A stretch of DNA of 64,000 bases from Ooceraea biroi (Eukaryota > Arthropoda > Insecta > Hymenoptera > Formicidae): contig NC_039510.1 of assembly GCF_003672135.1 (NCBI RefSeq), positions 14,012,001-14,076,000 on the forward strand, written 5' to 3'. The notes under the pieces are model-generated. The model saw only the letters and a list, made by a program, of their open reading frames with translations. It was not told where the DNA came from and did no database searches. The position numbers and the translations under genes are program-made. Of this stretch, positions 50,198 to 61,577 are shown in pieces (position 1 is the first letter of the stretch; each line of letters starts with the position of its first letter).

Positions 50198-51950
50198 TAT
50201 GACGCTCGCGATTGCATTCCGTGCGTGTCGTTCTTCGGTCCATCGTCTGCCTTTCTCTCACGTGAATTTCGTGATACGTGGCGCAAGCGCGAGGCGCAAA
50301 CAATATCGATTGATAATTAAACGGCCGCAACAGGCATACGCGTCGCGTGACGTTGCGTGAATGCGTGCACGCGTGCATGCCCGCGTGCTCATTGCATGTA
50401 TTCATCTCTTGCTGGCTGCGATGCGGTGAAATCGCGTTTCGTGTTCCTCGGGACGATTCTAACGTCACTGCGCACTGCGACGTTTTGGTTGAGAAGCTCT
50501 TATGCCCCATCATTGCTGTAACTGTATTGAATGTAAAACGACATTCTGCTTGAAATGAAAAAATTCAGACTAATTCAGAATTAGTGTTAATACATGATTA
50601 CGAATTAAGAATTTTTTGATTATTGAAGAATTTGGAGCACTACTTTGTTCTTAGCATTTAGAAATATTCTTGTTCAGATTTGGACGAATCTAGTGATATT
50701 TGCCGCTATGAAATTTCCGTTAAATCTGAGCGCGATCACGCGTTCATCACGACGGCATATTTCGACAAAGATGAGACACGGTGCGGTCTGCCATGGAATT
50801 AATTTCCGCGTGGATAATCTGACGTGGAATTTTTCGGCATTATCGGCATCTCGCGCCTCTGGCTTTCATCGCTCCTCTCCGTTCTTATCGGATTTCGATC
50901 AGACGGGAGCGTAGAGACCTGGGGGCAAGGGGAACGAGGGAAAACAATTTGCTCGCCACGTGGCGGAAAACCACCCTCTTAGGATCGAACCGACAGTCGC
51001 TTGATTTCTGTGCATTCGCTCGTGTAAACCGATCACACCGTGTTTGTGCGGGCGCCGTGTATGTGTGCACTTGAGCACGTGGTCCGCGGCCAGTTCCTCC
51101 TGTCTTTTTTTTTAACATCCACTCGCTCACGTGGCACGAGTCGCGGAGGCGTAGCGCGTGCCAGCAGGGCGCGGGAAAACGATTAGTTTTTAATTTGGTC
51201 CAGGCTGATTCGATCGCGTGAAATTGCGGCCCGGCAGGCTCGCCCGTACGCTCGTGCGCCCGCTCGTTCGTTTGTTCCCGCTCCGAATTTTTCGGCAGCT
51301 CGGGGAACGCTGGTCTCTTTCGAGGCCGCCTTGTCTTCTTTTTTTCCTCCCCTTTTTTTTGCAGGGGCGTTTCGCTTCGCGTCGAACGTCTGCCTGCACC
51401 GCTGGGAGCCGGTCGATCAGAATCGGAATTGCTTTCGACCGCAACTCGATCAAGAAATGCCCGGAACTCCACCCTTTCGTTCTAAATTTCCTATTTTCGG
51501 AGCCATTTTTCTCATACGTACGTGTGGCCGCGCGCCCCTCACGATTGCTCCGTGGGGTTTGCATTCGCGAATAAATTTGTACTTCGCGAAAACGCGCTTC
51601 GGACGAAAACTGAAGCGGTCGGTCGGGGAAACTGTTTCGGCGCGGATTTGCAGTTCCCGATAATTTGATTTAAAGTCATTTCCTCGCGGAGCCGTTTTAT
51701 TCATGCGGATGCCGCGTTAGCATAATACGTACATTGGTTTCATTTGCATACGATACACGACGCATTTCGCTGACTATATTTGTCAGCGTATTCGCGTTAT
51801 TAGTTTCGCACATACTCTTCACTGATGGATTCTGTGACAGCGTGCGTTAATTGTTTTACTGTGAATAAAAGTTTTTGTTATTTAGAAATTAAGATGTATA
51901 TGCGTAAGGACTTAACAGCAAAACACTTCTGAAAATATTTTATTTAGATA
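50198..51950. other. Non-coding region
   Basis: CpG-rich at 50850-51700 and AT-rich elsewhere. No supported exon. Confidence 0.4.
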
Positions 51951-51952
51951 TA

Positions 51953-52713
51953 CAGGGTGTCCCGGGTTTTAACCGACAAACTGCGGGAGCATATTCTACT
52001 AGTGGAAATAAGAAAAAATTCTTATATCGAGTTTGCTTAGAAATGCTTTATTACAAAGTTATAAACCAATATTGAAAAGAAATATGAGATAAGTAACAAC
52101 GGAACATAGTGTGGAATTTGCAAGGTCGAAGATGTTTATGTTACGTGTATTCACATGTATTCGTGTTCACTATGTTGAAACGATTCAGTATGATTGTTAC
52201 TTTCACAACAGTAGCTGTTAGATTTCAATCGTCGTGTCAACTAGCAATTACTATCAGAATGCCAAAAGTGTTTTCAAATGAGGAATACACTGATATTCAT
52301 TTCGTGTACGGATTCTGTGACGGAAATGCACGAGCTGCCGTACGAGAGTATCAACGTAGATTTCCTAACAGGAGAGTACCAGATAGATTTAAAGCAACGA
52401 ATTACTAATTCAGTTACTGAGATGCAACAAAATTTTCAGGAATGTCGTACTGTAACAAATTCTGTACTACGTCGACGTCTAGCTTGTATCGATGTGCAAG
52501 GACAACATTTTGAAATGCGTCACTAAATCATTGCGTAGATAATTTTTATTTTTGTGAAAAAATCCGTTGTTACTTGTCTCATATTTCTTTTCAATATTGG
52601 TTTATAACTTTGTAATAAAGCATTTCTAAGCAAACTCGATATAAGAATTTTTTCTTATTTCCACTAGTAGAATATGCTCCCGCAGTTTGTCGGTTAAAAC
52701 CCGGGACACCCTG
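51953..52713 (+). mobile_element. Internally deleted copy of the DD41D element
   Basis: Ends are the same as in the element at 58596-60168 (CAGGGTGTCCCGGGTTTTAA and complement) and TA flanks both sides (51951-51952, 52714-52715). It is 761 bp against 1573 bp. The 5' end of the transposase gene ([12 protein letters not shown]... to RRVPD) is fused to the last 45 or so codons ([21 protein letters not shown]... to FEMRH) in a shifted frame. The junction is near 52383, where AGA occurs on both sides, suggesting a microhomology deletion. Confidence 0.93.
52262..52525 (+). pseudogene. Deleted DD41D transposase gene
   Basis: The N-terminal DNA-binding start reads [19 protein letters not shown]; the frame then ends at a stop soon after the deletion junction (about 52408). 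The C-terminal piece stays open in another frame to 52525. All three catalytic aspartates are lost. Confidence 0.9.
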
Positions 52714-52715
52714 TA

Positions 52716-55323
52716 TACATCCAAAGGAACTGTTCCCGGAGCAAGATCGCCCATATTACAATGTTGCAATAGATTTTTGATTCGGGAAATGCAACACTCA
52801 AAATGTGAGAAGTTGTTTCTCGAATTCGATCACCACGCTTTTTCGAAAAGCTGCGAGACGTGCATTTTTTTGTGGAAAGGTTGAGCACTCACATACATTA
52901 TACATTCTCCCGCTTACTCTCTCTTCTCTCTTTTCGACTGAGGGATGTCTGCGAGCCGTCGGGTTTCCCTCCACACCTTTCGCCCATCTCTCGAGGTCGG
53001 GACTCACCGTGTGCAACATGTCGCGTGCAGGCACGTGCTTCGTAATGTATAATCTGACCTGTGGCCGGAGGCGTTCCACAGCGCCGATATAAATTCGAAA
53101 CGGCGGAGGCACGGACGGACGGATGGACGAACGAAGAAGACGAAGCACGGAGAGCAACCGGGAGAGGTTCCGGTGAAAGGGCCTCGGAAATCGACGAGGA
53201 AGGTACGATCTACTTCCTCGATAGTCGTAATATGCGGGCTCAGCTTGCTCGTGGAAAGCCGATTTTCAGCGCTTCCGTCGGTGCGACGGAGCAGGGACAG
53301 GGGGGGGTCAGTTTGAGAACATGTGTACGTACGTATACGTACACGCGCGCGATCCACCAGGGGTACACAAAAGAATATGGATAGCGGCGGGGTACGGAGG
53401 AGAGGATCTCTAATACGGCGATATCGGAAAACGTAAGGTCGCTCGGTGCCACGTATCGCGTCCCAGATCGGATTCACGGACATAAATTTGGAATCTTCAC
53501 GACTGCCGCTAAAGCCACACTGAAGCTCGAACGGTATCCGCGAATCACATTAAAGCACCATTCTTATCTAATCCTCAAATCGGTTTCACGTCACTGGCGG
53601 ATATCAGATCGCGATTAGATCGTAGCAGCGCGCAGATAATCCTGACGTCTACTAAAAATTATTATCCACTAAACATTATTATCTGCTATCGGCATCGTGC
53701 GCGCTTATTTTCGCAGACGTCAGTCGCTCCAGAAATTCCTTTTATCCTGATGGAAAATAAGTTCCCCTGTACACGCTACGCAAGGCGTTCTCGATAAAGT
53801 ACGTTTCTTCTCGAAGAAAAATCGGCTCTGGTATGATCAAAGGATGTCTCGCTAACGGGCGCGAATTTCGGAGTTTTTCGGTACGACGGCTCGCGATAAA
53901 AATGATCGCTCGCGCGAAACGCGCGAGGCAATCTCGTACCGCCTCGCTCGTAACTCGGCGGTTTCGCGGGGTGAGGCGTTAAAACCACGCGCGAATGCTT
54001 AGGGAACGGAGGCGCGGCCGGGTCTGAAACTGTTAACGCCGCAATTTTCTCGGTCGGGCTTCGCAGCGAGGCAAATGAGGGCCGCGGGTACGACTTCGAG
54101 CCCGTTTAAAACCGCTGATCCTTCGGGATCAAGATACTCGTCGTCCCCGCCCGCTCATTTGTAGTCTACTCGCTGCTACAATACCGCAAAGTCGGATCCG
54201 GCGCCCGGTTACGTGCCTCCCGCGCGAACTCAGCGGTTTTCAGTTCGACACGCTCGAGGTACCCTCTCCGTGCCTCTCTTTCTCGCTTGTCTCGACGCCC
54301 TGTAACCGTGTTACGGAAACAAGTGGGAATCTACGTAAACACGAATAGATACCGATACAAAGGGCTATCGAAAGTAGAACGCGCGACTGCGTTCCGGCGA
54401 CCAGGGGGGCGGTTCGTGAGAGGACACGCGAGAAAGAGGGCGAAAGACAGAGAGGAAGGTGGCGCGGACTCTTGCCTCTTATGCCTTTATAAAAATGCAA
54501 ACGACCGATCATTTGAATACGTATGGCCGGTAATTCAGACGGGGCGAGCGTTCGCTCGCTAGCCCGCCCGCGTCACGCGCGCTCGTGTTCGTGTATCCGT
54601 GCTGGGTGGACGGTGTTTGAAGAAAAAACCCGCGGGAGAGAAGACGAGCCGTGGAAGGCAGAGGGAGAATCGATGAAGAGGGTGTGTCACACGAGAAGAT
54701 GTAAACCGTCGTACCCTCTTCTTCGGTGCGAGCCCTTCCTTGTCCACTTTCTCCTCCTTCTTCGTCCTGTCGTTTCCACCTTTTATTTTCATTCGTTTTG
54801 TTGCACCTTTTCGATGGTCAGCCTGAATCTCAAGTTCTGCGTCTGAACAATGCAAATTACATTATATTAATCATTGTCATATTAATCAATGTGGATATCA
54901 GGTGTCTATAGATTCTTACGATTATGATATTACAATTATCGAACAAATCAGATTGGACGTGCACGATCGACAATATGTTATCCAGACAGGTAGCCACATC
55001 CCTCTACCTGAACTTGGCCGTGCGTTCCAAGCGGTCGGCGGAGCATAAAACAATTCCGGATGCAAAACGGCACGCGGGAGGGTGGCTGCAGTTTGGAGAA
55101 CGCCATCGCGATACGTCTAACGGCCGATACCGTGGCGTACCGTTGCGCAACGATCGATTCCGGTCCCGAGATAAGTCCGAGAGGGATCCGGGATCCTAGA
55201 TAGAGCCATAGAAACGGATACATCTACCGTATGCGCTATGGCGACTGCGCTCTTCCTGGAAGGGCTCTTATGAATATTACTCACCCAAGGAAGATGCTGG
55301 CGGCGGCTTCTGGACCGCGGATA
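52716..55323. other. CpG-rich non-coding region
   Basis: High GC at 52900-54300 and 54500-54760. No supported exon; long frames overlap on both strands. Confidence 0.4.
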
Positions 55324-55325
55324 TA

Positions 55326-56582
55326 TTAGGGGTGTGATTTAGTTTTGAGGGTTTTTTTTGCTCAAAAACGCATGTATTTAACTATGATAATGAATGAATA
55401 CCTTAATCAAAATATTTTCCTTCGTTTTCTATAACTTTTTCCCATCTTTCTGGCAAGAGATGGATTCCACGACGATAAAATCACTCTTCTTTTCAGTTGA
55501 TCCATTCGTCGACGAATTTTCGCACTTCTTCGAAATTATGAAAGTGTGTATCCTCTAAAGCGTCTTGCATCGACCGGAACAAATAATAATCGCATGGAGC
55601 AATGTCCGGAGAATACGCGGGGTGCGGTAAGACTTCCCATTCGAGCTCTAATAGTGTTTGTTTCACTGATAACGCAACGTGAGGTCGAGCGTTGTCACGA
55701 AGAAGAATCACTTTCCGTCGTTTACTCGCAATTGGTGGTCGTTTTTGGTCCAGTGCTTGCTTCAACTTGTACAATTGGTGTCGATAACGATCAGCCGTGA
55801 CAGTCTCATGCGGATTTAACAGCTCATAGTACACTATCCCACCAAATACAGAGCATTACTTTTGAACCGTGAATATTGCGTCTCGGAGTGGATGTTGATG
55901 GTTCGCCTGGATCCACCCATGATTTTCTGCGTTTGGGATTATCAAAATAGATCCACTTTTCATCCCCAGTAACAATCCGAGACAAAAGACTCTTCTTTTT
56001 TTGCCTGGCGATCAACGAAATGCAAATGTTCAAATGGCACTTTCCGATAATTGATGTCGAACCCATTTCCCCTTCTTTCTGAATTTTTCCCATTTCATGT
56101 AAATGTTTCGTAACTGTTGTACGATCAACATTTAATGCTCTGGCAAGTTCTGAAGTGGATCGTGTTGGATTTTCGTGCAATAATGCTTGCAAATCTGCAT
56201 TTTCAAGCTTTCTTGGTTGTCCCGAGCGTTCTTTGTCCTTCACATCAGTATCACCACTTTTAAAGCGTCTAAACCAGTATTCACACGTCTTAATTGATGG
56301 GGCAGAATCACCATAAGTTTCCACAAGAATTCTATAACCGTCAGCCGCAGTTTTCTTTTGATTAAAAAACAAAAGCAACGCATGTCGAAAATGATGTTTC
56401 GGAAGTTGCATTTTTACGATGATATAAACACGACTGTTATTGCATCTATTGCTATAATGCTACTAAATGTCATGGATAATGTCAACACTGTAAGAAACAA
56501 CAGTTATCGGAAACAGCTATTGGAACAAACTGACACTACAGCCATCTGTTGCAAAACCCTCAAAACTAAATCACACTCCTAA
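55326..56582 (-). mobile_element. mariner (DD34D) transposon, defective copy 2
   Basis: Same family as 24795-26020 but in the opposite orientation. Inverted repeats of about 30 bp at both ends, flanked by TA (55324-55325, 56583-56584). 1257 bp. It carries about 11 extra bases near the transposase 5' flank (around 56518) and the 17 bases missing from copy 1. Confidence 0.95.
55425..56411 (-). pseudogene. Broken mariner transposase, copy 2
   Basis: Start at 56411 as in copy 1. One extra G in the run at about 56070 moves the frame early, so the protein passes EGEMGSTS and then reads on through IVTGDEKWIYF to a stop after WWDSVL (55824). The remaining catalytic part (LLRDNARPHVALS ... YSPDIAPCDYYLF) is open in another frame from 55834 to 55493, and the last residues follow in a third. 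The second and third aspartates are 34 residues apart, the mariner signature. The WWDSVL frame break is the same as in copy 1. Confidence 0.93.
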
Positions 56583-56584
56583 TA

Positions 56585-58263
56585 CATGCGTGCGTGCGTA
56601 AGGTGCGAGGCTGCACGTGACGACGGGTCTCTTGTTTTTCGTTTTGTTTGAAATTCCACGCGAATCTCGGCGCGAGGTCCCTACGTGACCGCAGTGACCA
56701 AAAGAGCTCCAGCAACCCAGGCTGCCGTTGGTGTGACCTGTAAACGCGAGGCATTAACGCCGATCTGTATCTCGATGATGGCGTCTGACGATGATGGGGA
56801 CGTCGTTGTCCTCGTCCCCGAGTTGCATCCGCCTCGGGAATCCCGTTTCATCTCGTTGCACCCGGCGCATCTTTCATGAATAATATCTTCCGTGCATTTA
56901 CATGCCGCAGCGGACTACGTCGCGCGAATCCGCCTCCGCCTCCTATTCTTCCTGCCGACTTGCTTCAACAGACCTCGCTCTCGCTCTCTCCGGATCGCGA
57001 AACGCTTTCCCGCCTCTCCGTGTATCGCGGTGTATCCTCGAGAAAGAGGAGATGTTCTCTCAACGATAAGAACGGGCTTTTCCTTTCTTGCCGTTCCTCC
57101 TTTGCAACTCTGTCTGGCGATCGGCGATGTGGCGTCTTGCTCTTCCCTCGCATTATTCTCTTTCTCTCTTTCTCTCTTTCGTTTCTTTCTCTGCTCGACT
57201 GTCCCAGAGGACCTTACGAATCGTTTAATTCGACCTTCTTCCCAGACCCCGCTCACCGTACATCCCGCGACGCGGTGTGCCGTCCTTCGAGATCCATTTA
57301 TTCGGCTCGAAACCCGTCCTGCGCCCAATTCCATTCCCTCTACTTCTCCACGAGATTATCCTGAATACGTACAATTTGGACGGTGGCGGTATCTACTATC
57401 TGCTATCTATCTTGGTGAATCTAGATATTAGGTTCATGCGCGCAACGGGCGGCGATTTGTGTTTCGTAAATGCTCGTGGGACACGAAGAAGCCGTGATAC
57501 TGATTTTAGATCGTGTCGCGTCAGAGGCGTAGTTATTCACGAAAAAAATACGAAATGTGTCTACAAGGAATATTTCAGAAATCGTCACTAAACGAACGTG
57601 CAAAATCTTTGGAATAAATAGGAATTTTCCGATTAGCAATTTGAACGCTTGAAAAAATTCGCACATTAAAGCTTAAAGTTCAAGATTTGAGCTCAAAAGT
57701 CGAATTACTCCAATTGCTCGATCATCGAACAATTCTGAGCACTAATCTTAAATATTTTCACCAACTTACGCTTGTTTCCTTGCTTTGCGTAATCGCGTGT
57801 TGATTTAATTAAAATCGTGCTGCAAAGTACAGCACAGTAATATCGCGCGACGACAGACGTCTTCTGCGGCGAGCCTCAAAGACGGGGGAAACGCCGAGGG
57901 AACGGGGCGAGGCCAGTGGGGTAGGAAAATGTCGTGGTAAGATCCGCGAAACCGCCAGGAATTTCCGAAGAAATAGCTCGACGGTATTCGCCCGTTTCAG
58001 AGTGCGAGTTCTCCCCCCCGAGTCGCGACGACATTCCAGCGCTCACGGGGGAGAGTTTCGTTACCCTCTGCCTCGTGCTTCGCGTGTACGTCTGGAGGTA
58101 GCATTCTTAACCCTGCACCGTGATGCGATTCCGACACGGATGACGTTGTTACGTTGTCGAGACGAAGCATTCGCGCGTCCGGAAATTCGCAGCGGCGTGG
58201 CGCGAGACTCGGGATCTCTCCGATGGATTCGCAGCCTCTCAAACGTCCCGCAGCTCCCGTCGT

Positions 58264-58310
<47 letters not shown>

Positions 58311-58593
58311 ACGTATGTACATAGGATCGGCGTGTCAGTCTCCTTCGATGGTCTCTCGCTCCAAGACGGACAAGTTGGTGGAATATGGGCGTTTCGTAAC
58401 ATCGCCACGTTGTTCCCTCTTCTCGGTGTTCCGCTGAGCTGTCCCAACGGTGTGCCGATTGCAGTTGAATACGCGTGATCGACGTGTGCGTTTTGTCTCT
58501 TACTTCTAATTTCCGAGCATAATCCATTTGACATACAGCATTTTTCTCTAGTAAAAGTTTTGAATCTGTAAAAGATGGGATATAAAATGCTTA
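56585..58593. other. CpG-rich non-coding region
   Basis: GC-rich at 56650-57400 and 57840-58260, with a (TA)n microsatellite at 58268-58306. No supported exon. Confidence 0.4.
58268..58306. repeat. (TA)n microsatellite
   Basis: About 39 nt of pure TA, followed by GTATACGTATGTAC. Confidence 0.9.
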
Positions 58594-58595
58594 TA

Positions 58596-60168
58596 CAGGG
58601 TGTCCCGGGTTTTAACCGACAAATTGCGGGAGCATATTCTACTAGTGGAAATAAGAAAAAATTCTTATATCGAGTTTGCTTAGAAATGCTTTATTACAAA
58701 GTTATAAACCAATATTGAAAAGAAATATGAGACAAGTAACAACGGATTTTTTCACAAAAATAAAAATTATCTACGCAATGATTTAGTGACGCATTTCAAA
58801 ATGTTGTCCTTGCACATCGATACAAGCTAGACATCGACGTAGTACAGAATTTGTTACAGTACGACATTCCTGAAAATTTGGTTGCATCTCAGTAACTGAA
58901 TTAGTAATTCGTTGCTTTAAATCTTCAAGCGAGATTACTTCTGTACTGTAAACTTTATTTTTTAAAGTTGCCCATAAATAAAAATCAAGAGGCGTTAAAT
59001 CGGGCGATCTTGGAGGCCAGAAAACCGCTCCTCCTCGACCAATCCACCTATGAGCGTAATGTTCGTCTAACCAGTTTCTAACTTGTCTAGCATAGTGCGA
59101 CGGACAACCGTCTAACTGTATCCAGCTGTTTTGGCGAAACTGCAGTGGCACATTTTCCATCAAAATTGGTAAATCGTTTGATAGGAATCTTGGAAAAGAT
59201 TCTCCGTTCAATCGGTCAGGTAAAAAGAACGGACCAATAAGCCGGTCATGAAGCATACCCATCCAAACATTACATCGAAATTCGTGTTGAAAGTTTCTTT
59301 GTCTGGTAGTACGTGGATTATTATGAGCCCATACATGGCTATTATGAGGATTGAACATGCCTCGTCTTGTAAAGGTCGCTTCATCTGTCCATAATATCAT
59401 TGATGAGAAAAGATTGTCCCTTTCTACTGCATTCACATACCGGTTACAAAATTCGACTCGTTTCTGATAATCGATTGGAAGTCATTCTTGTACAGGTGTG
59501 TAATGATATGCGAATCTGTCATCAGCACGCAATGTTCTCCAAATAGTGTTTCGTGATATCTGCAGTTGAGCTGAAGCACGTCGAACACTTTGTGTAGGAG
59601 TATTATCAAAAAGATTTAAGATTCTTTCCGAGCGTCGTCGGTGCCTTAGAGCTGAACGAACATCATCATATTCATTCATAGGTCGAAATGAACCCAAATT
59701 ACGTAATTGCAAATGGGTATTACTAAACACAGAACTGTCTGGTACTCTCCTGTTAGGAAATCTACGTTGACACTCTCGCACGGCAGCTCGTGCATTTCCG
59801 TCACAGAATCCGTACACGAAATGAATATCGGTGTATTCCTCGTTTGAAAACACTTTTGGCATTCTGATAGTAATTGCTAGTTGACACGACGATTGAAATC
59901 TAACAGCTACTGTTGTGAAAGTAACAATCATACTGAATCGTTTCAACATAGTGAACACGAATACATGTGAATACACGTAACATAAACATCTTCGACCTTG
60001 CAAATTCCACACTATGTTCCGTTGTTACTTATCTCATATTTCTTTTCAATATTGGTTTATAACTTTGTAATAAAGCATTTCTAAGCAAACTCGATATAAG
60101 AATTTTTTCTTATTTCCACTAGTAGAATATGCTCCCGCAGTTTGTCGGTTAAAACCCGGGACACCCTG
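58596..60168 (-). mobile_element. IS630/Tc1/mariner element with DD41D transposase
   Basis: 1573 bp. Long inverted repeats start CAGGGTGTCCCGGGTTTTAA at both ends and the arms stay complementary for about 150 bp; TA flanks both sides (58594-58595, 60169-60170). It carries one transposase gene on the - strand, interrupted by a single stop codon. The deleted copy at 51953-52713 derives from the same family. Confidence 0.95.
58783..59862 (-). pseudogene. DD41D transposase with one nonsense codon
   Basis: From ATG 59862 ([18 protein letters not shown]) the frame is continuous to TGA at 58783 except for one TGA at 59482-59484 (after HYTPVQE). An upstream ATG at 60012 is in frame but lies in the inverted repeat. 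The first part is a DNA-binding region (ASAQLQISRNTIWRTLRADD). The catalytic triad is WTDEATF, IQLDGCPSHYA and SPDLTPLDFYLW; 41 residues separate the second and third aspartates, against 34 in mariner and 34 (Glu) in Tc1. I connect this spacing with the DD41D group, which includes insect 'rosa' elements, but that name is from memory. About 359 codons, normal for the superfamily. Confidence 0.92.
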
Positions 60169-60170
60169 TA

Positions 60171-61184
60171 TATAAAGTGCTTATGTATAAAATGCTTTTC
60201 GTAAATTGAGCGATAACAGTATACATTATTAAAACCGTGTTCTTTAAACTCAAGTAAATTCTGCTTTAAAAATTCTTAATCATGAATCAAAATAAAAATA
60301 TTAATAATATCTCCGTGATAGAAAAATCAATTTATAAAACAATTTGTAGTTCAACCTTGATATGATGGAGATATGGTATTTGATACGATGATAACCTGCG
60401 GATTCTGAGATAATGATCTAATAGCGTCATTAAACAACTGACGATTTTTGGAAAACAGAAATGTGCGATAGGAAGGTTGAGTGAACGCGAAAGCATGCTT
60501 AATATGTGTCTGTTTATGAGATGGTGGAGAAGTATCGTGCGGATAATAGTGGACCACCATATGGACGCATGGTTGCGTCGTGAAACTGTAATTTGCATGC
60601 GCACAGCTGATGTCTGGGCCTCGGCCCGAGTTCGGGCCCTTCTTCTCTAGTTCGGCTCGATTTTGAGAAGGTATGATGTAGCGCGGCCGCGCCTCCCTGC
60701 GAAAAAGAAGAATGGCGGGATGGACGAGAGAACCGCAACAGAGACGGGAATGGAGAACGCCGGCCGGTAGTCCGGAATCGGCGGCTCGTTGCAACACATG
60801 TGCAAAACGAGCGCACGCGAGCGAGCGAGTGCCTCGATTCTTGAATTACTAACATTAATGTCCCCCCTCGCCTCCCTCGAGCAGGACTCGCGAACATGCT
60901 ACGCAGCGACGACTCGCTCGAATCGTCCAATTTCGAATAAGGCTCATAAATACGAATCATTTGAAAAGTTCACGATTCAAAATAAAAACATCGAGTCTGA
61001 AATTCGAACGAAGACACTGACCAAAGTTTTTGAATCACCTCGTTTATTATTATATTTTAGTTTCGCTTAAATTCAAGAATGCTTCTACTACGTTTCCATC
61101 AGATTTTAATGATAGATACATTGATTAATCTAGAATTTTGTCTTAGCGAGACAATAAATATCTTTGTAAATATTTTCTTGTTTC
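60171..61184. other. Non-coding region
   Basis: AT-rich beside the transposon; CpG-rich at 60600-60950. No supported exon. Confidence 0.4.
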
Positions 61185-61577
61185 ATGAGACGAAGGGCTC
61201 GTAAATGTGCACGTTTTGAGAATAGCCGGATATACTGGTCTGAGAAATGCAGTTCTTTTACTGGCGATAATTCGTGCGCGGAATATACATTACCAACTGC
61301 TTTTGCGCCGCTTGGAGAACGTCGCGTGATCCTCCCTAATGTCAGGTTCCCGAGACATTATCCGGTACCACACATGTGTCTTGAATACTTTTGTGCGTTT
61401 CAGTGGTCTTCACCCCGCGTAAACTATTTTGGACTACCGCGGAATTTAATATTACGCGAAGAACATCTCGTGGATCTGTCAAGTATAGCTGACAGTGTGA
61501 TGAATTATTTCAATATTACTTTTGTACAATTCTCATCTGAAATACAAAGAATTGTTAATATCATAAAGCAGATCTGA
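61185..61577 (+). CDS. Unrecognised single-exon open frame, 130 aa
   Basis: ATG at 61185 to a stop at 61575-61577. The product is not low-complexity and includes PLGERRVILPNVRFPRHYPV and ADSVMNYFNITFVQFSSEIQ. No domain was recognised, there are no neighbouring exons or clear promoter, and the surrounding DNA is AT-rich, where a frame of this length is somewhat unexpected. It may be a chance frame or a decayed gene. Confidence 0.2.
   Translation: MRRRARKCARFENSRIYWSEKCSSFTGDNSCAEYTLPTAFAPLGERRVILPNVRFPRHYPVPHMCLEYFCAFQWSSPRVNYFGLPRNLILREEHLVDLSSIADSVMNYFNITFVQFSSEIQRIVNIIKQI

Noticed and set aside
50885..51472. 195-codon - strand frame
   Set aside because: Arg/Pro-rich, overlaps a + strand frame of similar length in CpG-rich DNA, no domain.
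56876..57431. Overlapping + and - strand frames of 140-180 codons
   Set aside because: Pyrimidine-rich GC-rich DNA opens three frames at once; none resembles a known protein.
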